Assembly (NCBI GenBank): GCA_004802725.1
Contig: SGPM01000288.1
Span: 1-35,551 of the forward strand
Reading direction: 5' to 3'
Length of the DNA: 35,551 bases
Origin: Antrodiella citrinella
Lineage: Eukaryota; Basidiomycota; Agaricomycetes; Polyporales; Steccherinaceae
Each line of letters starts with the position of its first letter. Within the stretch, counting starts at the first letter, position 1. Below, in pieces: positions 22,866 to 33,274 of the stretch. Under the pieces are notes generated by a model, which searched no databases, was not told the DNA's origin, and saw only the letters and a list, made by a program, of their open reading frames with translations. A program made the translations under genes and the position numbers.

Positions 22866-22881
22866 TGGATGGCGCCATCCA
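22866..22881. promoter_or_regulatory. 16-bp palindrome upstream of first MFS gene
   Basis: TGGATGGCGCCATCCA is an exact inverted repeat about 250 bp upstream of the ATG at 23134. It begins a cluster of three TTTGGA(C/T)G units spaced by about 20 bp. It is a candidate binding site for a dimeric regulator. Function is inferred only from position and symmetry. Confidence 0.4.
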
Positions 22882-22904
22882 GTATTTGGACGTTATTTTC
22901 TGGA

Positions 22905-22920
22905 TTTGGACGGATCGCCC
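22905..22920 (+). promoter_or_regulatory. Element shared by both MFS upstream regions (copy 1)
   Basis: TTTGGACGGATCGCCC lies 214 bp upstream of the ATG at 23134. It matches TTTGGGCGTATCGCCC at 26748-26763 upstream of the second paralogue at 14 of 16 positions. The surrounding intergenic sequences are otherwise largely different. Confidence 0.45.
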
Positions 22921-23133
22921 AGGTTATTCCGGCTGTCTCCTGGCAGTAGATCTTATTCAAGTCCACGGAACACTTGTATCCCCGCAGCGCACGTTGTGGA
23001 CGGTTCAACTATTCTGTGGCTAAGTCGTCGTTAATTTTGCCCAACAGACCTGAAAATGTGAATAACCCGGTGAGCTATATATGGGACGTCGTTGAAGCAT
23101 GCGGTGTCTACACCCACTTCCTACAACTCAGAC

Positions 23134-25034
23134 ATGTCTAGCAGCACCATCGCCACCAACGTCATTGAGACAGATGCTTCGATACGATCAACGGAAGTGG
23201 ACATTCAGCATCACGATGTTCCGAACCACGACCCCGACCTCGATACCGCCACACTACCTTCCGCACATGACTGCCCCGAGGATTCATCCCAGAAGACCAT
23301 CACCACATGCAACAGTGTCCGAGAGCATCAAATCATCACGAAGGATTTCGGCTTCCTTCCTATACCTGCTCATTTGCAGTACCACCCTGATAAACCTCAC
23401 GATTGGACACTAGCATTGAATGTGTTCTTCGGTATTGCTGCAACATTTCGTAAGCACTCGTCATTCAACTTACCTTTCAACTTCCACTCACTGTCTCGCT
23501 GTACAGTCGTCGCAAACTTGTACTACTGCCAGCCGATCCTCAGTAAGTCATCTCCCCTTCTACCCGTCAGAAGGAATATGACTGATCAACGTTTAGTCCA
23601 ACTGGCGGAATCTTTTGGAGTTACCTACGATGAAGTATCACGGATTCCAACTCTGATACAAGCGGGGTAAGTGATTAGCTGGAAGTAAGACTTTAGGCTT
23701 GTACTTATCCTATGGTTATAGTTATGCCGTCGGCCTATTGTTGATCTCTCCGTTGGGGGATCTCGTTCGTAGACGCCCCCTTATTCTTCTCCTCACCTTC
23801 CTATCCGCGTCTCTTTCAATCGGCATTCCACTCGTCAAATCGGTTGCTGCATTCGAGGCCATCTCATTTCTCGTGGGTATCGTCACAGTCGTCCCACAGA
23901 TCATGATGCCATTCGCCGCCGACCTCGCTCCTCCCGCTCGTCGAGCCTCCGCGATATCCATTGTCCTCTCCGGTCTACTCTTCGGCATTCTCCTTGCGCG
24001 AGTCCTCTCCGGTATCATCTCCGAGTACGCTTCATGGCGAGTGGTGTACTACCTTGCCATTGGGTTGCAATTCACCATCCTCTTCACGATGTGGATCGTG
24101 CTTCCTGATTATCCCCGGAGAAACGACGGATTGACGTACTGGGGCATCTTGTACAGCATGGCGAAGTACGCGGTGACGGAGCCGTTGCTCATTCAAACTG
24201 TATTGGTGGACATGGCTTCGATGGCAATGTTCTCTAGCTTTTGGGTATGCCGGAATTCGCGTTTCTTCATATTTGACTGAACTGGTTGTTATCATAGGTC
24301 ACTCTAACATTCTTGCTCAGTGGGTTTCCGTACAACTATAACACGTAAGTCCTGTCGACGTTTACATTTATCATACCGTACATCATGTTCATCACCTGAT
24401 CATATAGGCTTGTCATCGGTCTCTTTGGTCTGGTGGGCATGGGTGGTGTCGCCATGGCGCCACTAGTTGGTCGAGTTGCAGATAAGCTACATCCGTGGTT
24501 CGCCGCCACGGTATCATGCTTCATCCTCATTCTCTTCCAAGCGATACAAACTGGAGCGGGAGGGATCAACATTGCAGCCGTCATCATCGTGTGCTTCGGC
24601 ATCGACGTCTTCAGACAGATGCAGCAAGTGAGTCTGACGAGCGCCGTGTTCGCTCTGGAAGTCAGAGGAAGATCAAGGTTGAATGCTGTGATTATGATTT
24701 CTGCACGTGCTTTCTCTGCTGGACGAATGATCCGATTTGCTGACGACGCGTGAACCCACAGATCTTCCTCGGTCAAGTCATGGGCTCCTCAGTTGGAACA
24801 CAAGTGTTCCTCAAGCATGGCTGGCGGGCGGCGGCGTTGGTCTCACTTGCGTGGTGCGGTTTCTGTCTATTCGTCATGCTCATACGAGGCCCAAATGTGG
24901 GCAGATACACGTGGTTCGGATACGAGGGAGGCTATGAGGTCCGAAAGAATCGTTCGACTGTAGCGGATCCGATCCAAGAAAAATCGTCGGATGTAGACTC
25001 GGAGGGTGGTGCGGTAGCTGTTAAAGCATGCTAG
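23134..25034 (+). CDS. MFS transporter (12-TM type), copy 1
   Basis: Seven exons: 23134-23449, 23507-23542, 23597-23666, 23722-24244, 24298-24344, 24408-24702 and 24762-25034, giving 519 residues. A polar N-terminal cytosolic tail of about 90 residues ends in KDFGFLPIP, then membrane helices begin (WTLALNVFFGIAATF). Key motifs are NLYYCQPIL in the first helix region and PLGDLVRRRP, the MFS loop 2-3 signature. VLSGLLFGILLARVLSG, ASWRVVYY and INIAAVIIVCFGIDVFRQMQ follow. The C-terminal tail is short and polar. The NLYYCQP and PLGD motifs resemble bacterial drug/metabolite:H+ antiporter-type MFS proteins; the substrate cannot be read. The last intron (24703-24761) appears to start with GC instead of GT. 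The alternative is a GT donor 15 bases upstream, which would delete five residues from a helix. Start chosen at the first in-frame ATG. Confidence 0.88.
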
Positions 25035-26540
25035 CAAGGACCCCCACATGCACTGTGAGCTCACGCGATCCTTTCATTATCAGTTCTATAATTTACCGGA
25101 CTGCGTTAATAAGAATACATTATTGCTTGAGATAATCGCCTTGGCATCATTCAGCGAATAGGATGCATCGGAGTAGGTCGTATGAGTATACGTTTTACCA
25201 TGATCCCTCGACTGACTCAGAAATACCAGGTATGATTATTGGACAGTGCTGTTGAGTCTGACAATCCTTGTCTGACGATCTATCTATCCACAACCCATCA
25301 GGCTCCGGCTCGTCACATGGTCTTTGTAGATGATAAGTACCCACAAGTGCCGCGGTGAAGAATGAGTACCCCACGTGAGCATGATAGGTTCTGATGAGCT
25401 TGGACACCATCAAGAGCCTGAGATCAGGATTCGGCGGGTGAGGATAGATAGCTATCGAAGTGTTAGCTGCCCAACCAATCAACACTGGTATTTGCAAATA
25501 AGTCTGAGTGCACACGATACAGGCTTCTAAGACTGCCTTAGGCATCCTGGGTAATCTGGGCATACCAGCTAATGGTCGCGATCGTTCCAGCCTTTGACGA
25601 CATGGCACCATCCTCTACGTTACTTCGATGATTTACTCACGATGATCGTTCCATGCTAGATTGTGGACAGAGGGACGTTGGAAACCCCTCGGTACTTTCG
25701 GAAGTCAAACTGCGCCACCCAGAAACCACTCGGCTAAGGCATTGACCCACCATTGACTTGGGTCACGTACGCCCCAGACGTTCTGTTCAATCATTCCAAA
25801 TCGCAATTTGTTCCCAGTGCCCTCTCGATCGCACACACTCCATTCATTGTAGCGGAACGCCAGCATCAGTTCTGTCCCATAGCAAAACACTGTTGAGAAA
25901 TGACCTGAATAGAGATCATTCGGCCTCACATAGCGTTATGGTGATAAGACATGTAGAACCGGAAAGAAACTTGGAGAACGACTCGGACCACGAGGGACGA
26001 TGATCTTCGGTCTCAGAAACCACCCACGCAGACGCGGAACAACGTCAAAAGCAAGATCCACTTTTGATATCTTCGGCTATCGGGTGTGACGTCGTTTCAG
26101 AACCAGTCATAGTGAACAATGTCTCGAGTGGGATGCAAGCTTCACAAGTCCACGGGTCGAAGTTGTCCCGCTGTCTGATCAAGCCGCCGCTGAGAACATA
26201 GCGTGTATTACAACTGCGCTGCTGTCAGTCCGCGGGGACTATCGACGCCAATAATATAGCGAGGGGTAAGATGCATGAAGCCATGCGTTTTGAATGTGCT
26301 AGTCAATGAGACACCTCGTAAGTAATAGGAAGTCGAAGACGTGGTGAACGCACCTAGTAAACAATGGAGATGCATCTCTATGAGTGCCTGTTCATCCCTG
26401 AAATGCACGAGAGAAGTTGGCATTGCAACTTGTTCCCGCGTCCGAGAACTCATTATCGCACCACCGAACCCGGAATATCGCCCGCTCCTGCATCAGGCAC
26501 TGGCAAGCCCACACGATCGCCATGTTCAGACGGATTATCT
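25035..26540 (-). other. Possible decayed or multi-exon gene, fragments only
   Basis: Several minus-strand open pieces lie in order between the two transporters. One starts near 26453 (CLLGAFTTSSTSYYLRGVS). Another near 26185-26030 includes RYVLSGGLIRQRDNFDPWTC. A third at 25929-25705 includes FRYNEWSVCDREGTG and QWWVNALAEWFLGG. A fourth at 25611-25195 includes YLQIPVLIGWAANTSIAIYP. Their protein-like composition suggests a real gene in pieces, but I could not join them with phase-consistent introns and recognise no family. It may be a pseudogene, a divergent gene with many small exons, or chance. Confidence 0.25.
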
Positions 26541-27395
26541 ACACCCATCAGTCATAATCGGTAGTGCAAGAGCTGCTTGAGTCCTGAAGTTCAATACATC
26601 TAAGGGATGGAATATGATGGGGCGGAAATTCAGTGGAACATGGAGACGGACGACAGGGTTTGGTTTGTGATGAGCTTTGCGTGTCTGGATTTTAAGTCGT
26701 CCATTTTAGGAAAATGTTATTCCTTTTGTGGATGTAGAGTTTCCGTATTTGGGCGTATCGCCCGCTACTCACCAGCTTTGTGAGCGCAAAACATAGCGTG
26801 GAATATCGTGGGTAGGAATACAACGGCTTATGCGTCTCATTCTTGTCATTAGCTCTGCTACTGCTACTATCGTGGTTATCACTCGGGCGGATAGTACCGG
26901 CCGACGTGCCTTTTGCACAGATCTGGGAAGACGTTCGATTGAGTATAGATGGGATGCGCTCGGCGTTGTATTTATAGGTACGTGGGTCTATGTAGCTTTA
27001 TGTAATCTCGTTCGATGTGTTTTATGACGTTCTATCTGAGTGATATTCTATGATCTCGGTGGGATAGAGCTTCACGCATCGTGAAGTCCATGGTAGTGGT
27101 TGGCTGTGATCGATCAGGAATCGAGTGGGAAATGTAGCAAATCCAACGGGATGTCTCGCGCAGGTACCTGCAGGGATTCGTGTAGGAACAGGTAGGAACA
27201 TGAACGGTGGTCCGGAGTATTGTTCTGAACTTTGAAGAACTGTCGTGCGTGCCGGCCTGTGCCGGTTGTTTCCGTCCGAAAAATAAATATCCTTGCATCT
27301 CCCATTATAGACGCTCGTCTCTATATTAGAACCACCACAACAGCCTAAAGTCATGAGTGGCACGGTCGACTCTCGCACTCCTTCCTCCCGCCATC
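26541..27395. other. Upstream region of the second MFS gene
   Basis: About 850 bases without a recognisable gene. It contains the second copy of the element shared with the first transporter's promoter (26748-26763). The rest shows only short open frames. Confidence 0.45.
26748..26763 (+). promoter_or_regulatory. Element shared by both MFS upstream regions (copy 2)
   Basis: TTTGGGCGTATCGCCC lies 633 bp upstream of the ATG at 27396. Inside it GGGCG-TAT-CGCCC is a perfect 5+5 inverted repeat. The copy upstream of the first paralogue differs at two positions. Confidence 0.45.
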
Positions 27396-29734
27396 ATGTC
27401 GTCCCATAGCGTCCGTGACAAAGTCGGCTTCAAGACTGCTGTCGTTGTCGACAGCGACGAGCGACTGCACGATACCGACACCGATACCCTCCGTCCTCCA
27501 CACGATGCCGCTACCCCCCAGTCAAATCCCGACGACAACAGTAAAAGCAGCTCGGAATCGCACCATGTACCACAAAAAGACTTCGGCTTTCTTCCAATCC
27601 CATTACGCCTACAACACGATCCCCATAGACCACACCAGTGGACACTCACGCTGAACGTCGTATTCGGTATTGCTAGCACCTTTCGTGAGTCGCGCGTTCC
27701 GTCCGTCCTTATTTTTGTCCGCGGAACATCTCGTTTGGGGTCTTATGGACACGCGGAGAGCCGTGTAGGCTGATTCAGCGAGGCTTCACATTCCGGCATT
27801 TCCAGCGGCATGATACTGTGTGCTGTCCTTCTGATAGCTGCAGAACCAAGCCGATGTCCTTATGCATGAGGTTGCTCGGAGATGCAATCAGCAGTCATCT
27901 TAATCTGCCGAGTATTCGCAGATAATGTCGGTGCATCATCACCTTCATCCGTTCACGTAACGCTTCGTCGGAAGTGGCATACCAGTAGTACGCTTTGCGT
28001 GTTTCCGCTCCTCACACCTTGAAAAATCATGCTCAAATTACTGATTATGTGGTCCTTTATAGTCGTTGCAAATCTGTATTATTGCCAGCCGATATTAAGT
28101 GAGTTGATCTAATAGCGGTGACCCCTACAACAATGTTGACGGGACCGCTCAGTTCAACTCTCGCAATCCTTCGGGGTAACTTATGACGAAGTATCGCGTA
28201 TACCCACGTTGGTCCAAGCTGGGTATGCTAACTATGTTACTTCCTCCGAATCTGTCCGCTGACTTCTGGTCCAATTTTGTCCGTTAGCTATGCAGTCGGG
28301 CTTCTATTCATCTCACCTCTGGGAGATCTTGTTCGGCGGCGGCCTCTCCTACTCCTTCTGACGTTCCTCTCCGCTTCGCTATCCATCGGTCTCCCGCTCA
28401 CACGCTCTGTCGTCGCGTTCGAAGCGCTGTCCTTCCTTGTTGGCATTGTCACCGTCGTCCCCCAGATCCTCATGCCGCTCGCCGCAGACCTCGCGCCGCC
28501 GGAACGCCGGGCCTCGGCGCTCTCCATCGTTCTCTCTGGTCTGCTGTTCGGTGTCCTTATTGCCCGAGTCTTGTCTGGTATCATCGCCGAGTTCGCTTCC
28601 TGGCGTGTCGTATATTACATGGCGATCGGCGTGCAGTTCTTCGTCCTGGGCATGCTGTGGTTCATGATACCCGACTACCCGCAGAGGAACAAGGGTCTCA
28701 CGTATTGGGGCATCTTGTGGAGTATGGCGAAGTTCTCGGTGACCGAGCCACTGCTCATCCAAGCGGTTCTGGTCAATATGGCGTCGATGGCGACATTCAC
28801 CAATTTCTGGGTACGTCGTATAGCTAATTAAACGTTTCACGTGAATTCACGCTGGCAATAGGTCACCCTGACGTTCTTGCTGAGCGGTCCGCCGTATTTC
28901 TATGACACGTGAGATATTCTCAATGATCCTTGCAAACCGTGCGCTTATACTTGCCTAATTCAGGCTCGTCATTGGCCTATTTGGTCTCGTTGGCATGCTC
29001 GGGGTGTGCATGGCACCCCTGGTCGGACGCACTGTTGACAAAGTCCATCCCTGGTTCGCCACTACAGTCGCCAGCGTCTTCCTGATATGTTTCCACGCCA
29101 TCCAAACGGGAGCCGGTGGTATCAACATCGCCGCTGTCGTTATCGTGTGTTTCGGGATAGACGTGTTCAGGCAGATGCAGCAGGTCAGCTTGACAAGCTC
29201 GGTGTTCGGGTTGGAGGTCGCCGCACGCGCGAGGTTGAACGCGGTCTTGTTGATTTCGGTGAGTGCCTATTCAAAGTGGGAATGGAGCGTCGCCGTTGAA
29301 CGCCGTCTTCGCAGATCTTCATCGGTCAAGTCATGGGCACATCAGTCGGCACGAAAGTCTTCATCATGTACGGCTGGCGGCCCGCTGCTGCAACTTCACT
29401 CGCTTGGGCTGGTTTTTGCCTTGTCGTCATGCTGATTCGTGGACCCAACGTCAGGCGATACACTTGGGTTGGCTGGGAGGGCGGAGCTGAGATCAGGAAG
29501 AGCCGGCTGGCAGAGCGGTACTCTCACGACAAGAAAGAAGGCGGAGGAGGTGCAGCAGGGTCGAGGGACGTAGAGAAGGGTGCAGTGGAGGCCGAGATCG
29601 AGGAGAAGCCGCAGTTGGACGCAAAGGAGGAGTTGGCACCTCGCTACAACGAGAGCGATAAGCCTCGACGGAGTACGGGATCGGCAGACGGGGATGATGA
29701 GCGCAGTTTGGTAGATGGCGAGACGAGACTATAG
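27396..29734 (+). CDS. MFS transporter (12-TM type), copy 2
   Basis: Seven exons: 27396-27684, 28063-28098, 28153-28222, 28288-28810, 28862-28908, 28964-29258 and 29315-29734, giving 559 residues. Exons 2-6 have exactly the same lengths as in the first copy (36, 70, 523, 47 and 295 nt), and intron phases agree. The same motifs occur: KDFGFLPIP before the first helix, NLYYCQPIL, PLGDLVRRRP, VLSGLLFGVLIARVLSG, ASWRVVYY and INIAAVVIVCFGIDVFRQMQ. It differs by an N-terminal tail rich in Asp/Ser and a longer charged C-terminal tail (EGGGGAAGSRDVEKGAVEAE), which are candidate sites for trafficking or phospho-regulation. Intron 1 is 378 bp against 57 bp in the first copy. All introns here are GT-AG. 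The substrate is unknown. Confidence 0.9.
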
Positions 29735-30519
29735 AACGATGGGGTGAACACGATTCCACGGACAGCATGATTTCCAAATGATTCTCCTACAAGTACGTTC
29801 TGTCATGACATTGTCGTATTCTAGTATAACTACTTCATACCATCGCACGCAAATATTACACCGAATGCAGATTTTTAGGATCCTATTATGGGGTTGCATC
29901 GTTCGACGTGCAAGAGTGAACGTAATCGACTGGAGATGATTCTGAATCTCATAGATGCTAGGGTCTTTGGTCGAGGGCTTGCCAATTGCAGTGCTTCGTT
30001 GTGATGGCGGTCCTTCGACGTCGACGTCGTAAAGAGGGCGCTGCATCGTCGACAGATCGGCCTCAGTGCCTTGTGTTTCGAAGAAAACCTAATCAGGATG
30101 AACCTGCACGAGCTAGAACACAGCGCTCGGAGTGAAAGGGTAGCAAGACACCCTTCAGAGGATGCCAATAAGGGAGGCCTGGCATTTGCAAGCCGGCGGA
30201 AGGTTCATGTTACTGTACAAGATAACGAATGTCCAACGACATTAGCCACGCGACAAACATCCACAACACATACCACCACTTTCTTCCCAATTTATGCTCA
30301 ATGCTGCTATTACTAACATCTGCATATCGTCGACAGAACACTGCCATGGTCGGTGCTATCAAAAAATAAAGGTGGAAATCAGGAAATCAAAGGAGAGAAT
30401 TACGTCAGCTGATAGAGGTCGTCTGCTATGTCCTATTCGGGAGGGCACGCATATAGGCTCGTACGTCTCGTTTCTCCGTCAACTTGCTTTTCCTCTCCCT
30501 CCTCTCCTCGCTATCATCC
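29735..30519. other. Intergenic region upstream of acyl-CoA synthetase gene
   Basis: About 785 bases separating the second transporter from the next gene. No protein-like frame is recognisable. The last 50 bases before the next ATG are strongly pyrimidine-rich. Confidence 0.5.
30467..30519 (+). promoter_or_regulatory. CT-rich leader before acyl-CoA synthetase ATG
   Basis: A run of C/T-rich sequence (for example TTTTCCTCTCCCTCCTCTCC) directly precedes the ATG at 30520, whose context is CATCCATGG. Pyrimidine-rich tracts just upstream of the start are common in fungal genes with strong promoters. Assignment is by composition and position only. Confidence 0.4.
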
Positions 30520-32770
30520 ATGGCGAACTCATATACTCCAAAGGACTTCGGCGTCGGCTCTGTCGAGGTCGCCGACAGCGAGCCCGTCCAGGGTGGCTCG
30601 CGTCCCCGCCGCCTCGCCATTACCAAGGACCGTCTCGTTACCCAACCCCTCGAGGGTATCAACACCGTGCACGACATCCTCGAATATGCCGCCCGCACAC
30701 ATGGCACGAAGGAGTCGCTCGGGTGGCGCGACATTGTCGACATACACGAGGAGGAGAAGGAGGTCAAGAAGACCGTCGGAGGAAAGGAGGTCGTGGAGAA
30801 GAAGACATGGAAGTATTTCCAGCTAAGCGACTTCAAGTACTTCACCTTCGTCGAGGTCAAGGAGGCTGCCTCAGAGATTGCGCGTGGCCTTGTCGACCTC
30901 GGTATCACCACTGAGGACATTGTGAATGTTTATGCCGCGACACAGTAAGCCCCGCCCTACCTACGTCATTGCCGCCCACAATATTGACTGATGATGTCCC
31001 TAGCCCTCATTGGCAGCTTATAGCTTATGGTTGCTCCTGGATAAGCACCACCGTTGCGACCGCCTACGACACCCTGGGAGAGAGCGGTCTGCAGCACTCC
31101 CTGAACGAACCCGAATGCAAGGCTATATTTACCAATGCCGAGCTGCTTCAAAGTGTGGCGAATGTGATCGGCAACGTGCCGTCCTTGCGCCTAGTTATCT
31201 ACGACGGCTCACCTAAGCAGGACGTGCTTGAGAAGATCCGCGCAGTACGGGAAGGAATTCAAATCATTCACATCGACGAGCTTCGCGCCTTGGGTCGCGG
31301 CAAGTCCTTGGACACCCTCAAGGACCGCCTGCCAAACCCTAAGACCATTGCATGCATCATGTATACCAGTGGTTCAACTGGTCCCCCGAAGGGTGTCATC
31401 ATTCCCCATTCAAACCTCATCGCCTCCGTCGGTGCTATCAAGACTATCCTCGGTCAACACCTGCGGCCTGATGACGTATATCTTGCTTACCTTCCCTTGG
31501 CGCATATTCTCGAATATGTCGTTGAGCTTGCGCTGTTCTTTGTCGGCATGACCTTCGGCTACGGTCGAGTCAAGACACTCACAGACACCTCTGTTCGGCA
31601 ATGTCTGGGTGATATTCGGTCGCTGCGCCCCACTGTCATGATCGGTGTGCCGGCGGTGTGGGAGATGATACGCAAGGGCATCACAGCGCAAATCAACAAG
31701 GGTTCTTCGTTGAAGAAATCTGTGTTCACAGCGTCCATGAGAATCAAGAAGGCGAACATTCCTGGCCTGACAAGCGTGGTGGACTCTGTTGTCCTCAGCC
31801 AGATCAAGGCTGCCACGGGTGGTCGTCTGCGCCTGACGCTGTCTGGCGGAGCTGCCCTCAGTAAGGAGACTCAGGAGTTCTTGTGTTTGGCGCTTGTAAC
31901 AGTTCTGCAAGGTAATTAATAGCCACTCGCATTACACCCGTTGCTCATCCAATGTTTTAGGTTACGGTATGACCGAGTCATGCGGAATGACTGCTATTCT
32001 CCCACCGGAGCTCATGCAATACTCGTCTGTTGGATTGCCTACGCCCTCCGTGGAGGTTAAGCTGCTGGATGTGGTCGATGCCGGTTACTTGTCTACCAAC
32101 GATCCTCCTCAAGGCGAGGTGCTCATTCGCGGCCCTTCTGTTACGCCTGGCTACTACAAGCGACCCGACCTCAACAACGACCCCGAGATCTTCACGCCTG
32201 ACGGTTACTTACGGACAGGAGACGTCGGACAATGGAACAAGGACGGCACGATGACGCTCATTGATCGGTACGTACATTATGCGTTACAGTTTCACACTTT
32301 TTAACGAGACCCTTGCCGTTTTCAGTATTAAGAACTTGGTTAAGCTGCAGGGTGGCGAGTACATCGCCCTGGAGCGTCTTGAGTCCGTGTACAAGGCCTG
32401 CAACCTCGTGTCGAACATCTGCGTGCACGCGTCGGTAGACGCGAAGCAGCCCCTCGCGATTATCATCCCGAACGAGGTGCACCTACGGCACGCGCTGAAG
32501 CAGAACCCGCTGCCGGGGATCGACACGGAGCATACGTCGCTCGCGGACCTGTGCCACGACGAGCGCGTGAAGGCAATGGTGATGAAGGACTGCAACGCGC
32601 TGGGCAAGAAGAACGACTTCAAGCCGATGGAGATGCTCGAGGCGGTTGTCCTCACGCCGGACGAGTGGACGCCGGAGAACGGGCTCACGACAGCGGCGCA
32701 GAAGCTGAACCGCAAGAAGGTCGGGGATAAGTTCAAGGAGGAGATTCAGGCGATTTACAAGAAGCAGTGA
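30520..32770 (+). CDS. Long-chain fatty acid-CoA ligase (acyl-CoA synthetase)
   Basis: Four exons: 30520-30944, 31004-31911, 31961-32267 and 32326-32770, giving 694 residues, the usual length for fungal Faa1/Faa4-type enzymes. It activates long-chain fatty acids with ATP and CoA for lipid synthesis, beta-oxidation and uptake. The ANL-family motifs are intact: P-loop YTSGSTGPPKGV (about 262-273), YLPLAHILEYVVEL, GYGMTES (about 445-451), YLRTGDVG (about 527-534, with the ATP-ribose-binding Asp) and the linker/fatty-acid signature IKNLVKLQGGEYIALERLES. No signal peptide is evident and the C-terminus (IYKKQ) is not a PTS1 peroxisomal signal, so a membrane-associated cytosolic, ER or lipid-droplet pool is likelier (inference). 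The last exon is very rich in G/C at third positions, fitting high expression. It converges on the HIR-subunit gene. Confidence 0.95.
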
Positions 32771-33274
32771 GCGGTGGATGCCTGACTTTCTTGCCCCGTC
32801 TGTCTGTTTCATTGTTTGCCATCATGGTTATGGTGCTCCCTTAACCAATGTATAGTATACTACATCAACGGCTATTTGGTCTGGATTCCAATCTACTGTA
32901 CATAGGATCCTCTTATAAATGTCTACCTGTTCGCATTGTTTTGAAAGTGATCACCACCAGCGAGGACGAACGACCAGACACCTGTTGAAACGACGCTGGA
33001 TATTCCGACTAGACGACAGACCAGCACTACGAACCCCGAAGCAACAACGAGAAACGAAAAAGACGGAACGTAATAACATAAAATACATAATGTACCAATA
33101 AGAGACGAACCTACAATCTGACCGTGTCCATGGGTGAGGTGAGGATGAGACCAATTAGAGAAGTATAGAGGTGTAAGGCCGCAAGGGGCGTGAGGGGCAA
33201 TGCAAAAAAAAGAGGATAGCCAACGTGAAGTGAACATGAGACGTAGATAGGAGGAAGCGGTCGAGGCGTAGCAT
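32771..33274. other. Convergent 3' intergenic region
   Basis: About 500 bases between two stops facing each other. It should hold both 3' UTRs and polyadenylation signals. A-rich stretches occur near 33050-33090 on the plus strand. No gene is visible. Confidence 0.5.

Larger units (their letters stand above)
22289..23133. other. Intergenic region and promoter of the first MFS gene
   Basis: About 850 bases with no convincing gene. The right part holds a 16-bp perfect palindrome (22866-22881), several TTTGGA(C/T)G units about 20 bp apart between 22863 and 22912, and an element shared with the promoter of the second transporter gene (22905-22920). Confidence 0.5.

Noticed and set aside
23134..32770. 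Secondary-metabolite or transport gene cluster (two MFS genes plus acyl-CoA ligase)
   Set aside because: The ligase is a housekeeping Faa-type enzyme, there is no synthase, P450 or regulator nearby, and its neighbour is a histone-chaperone gene.
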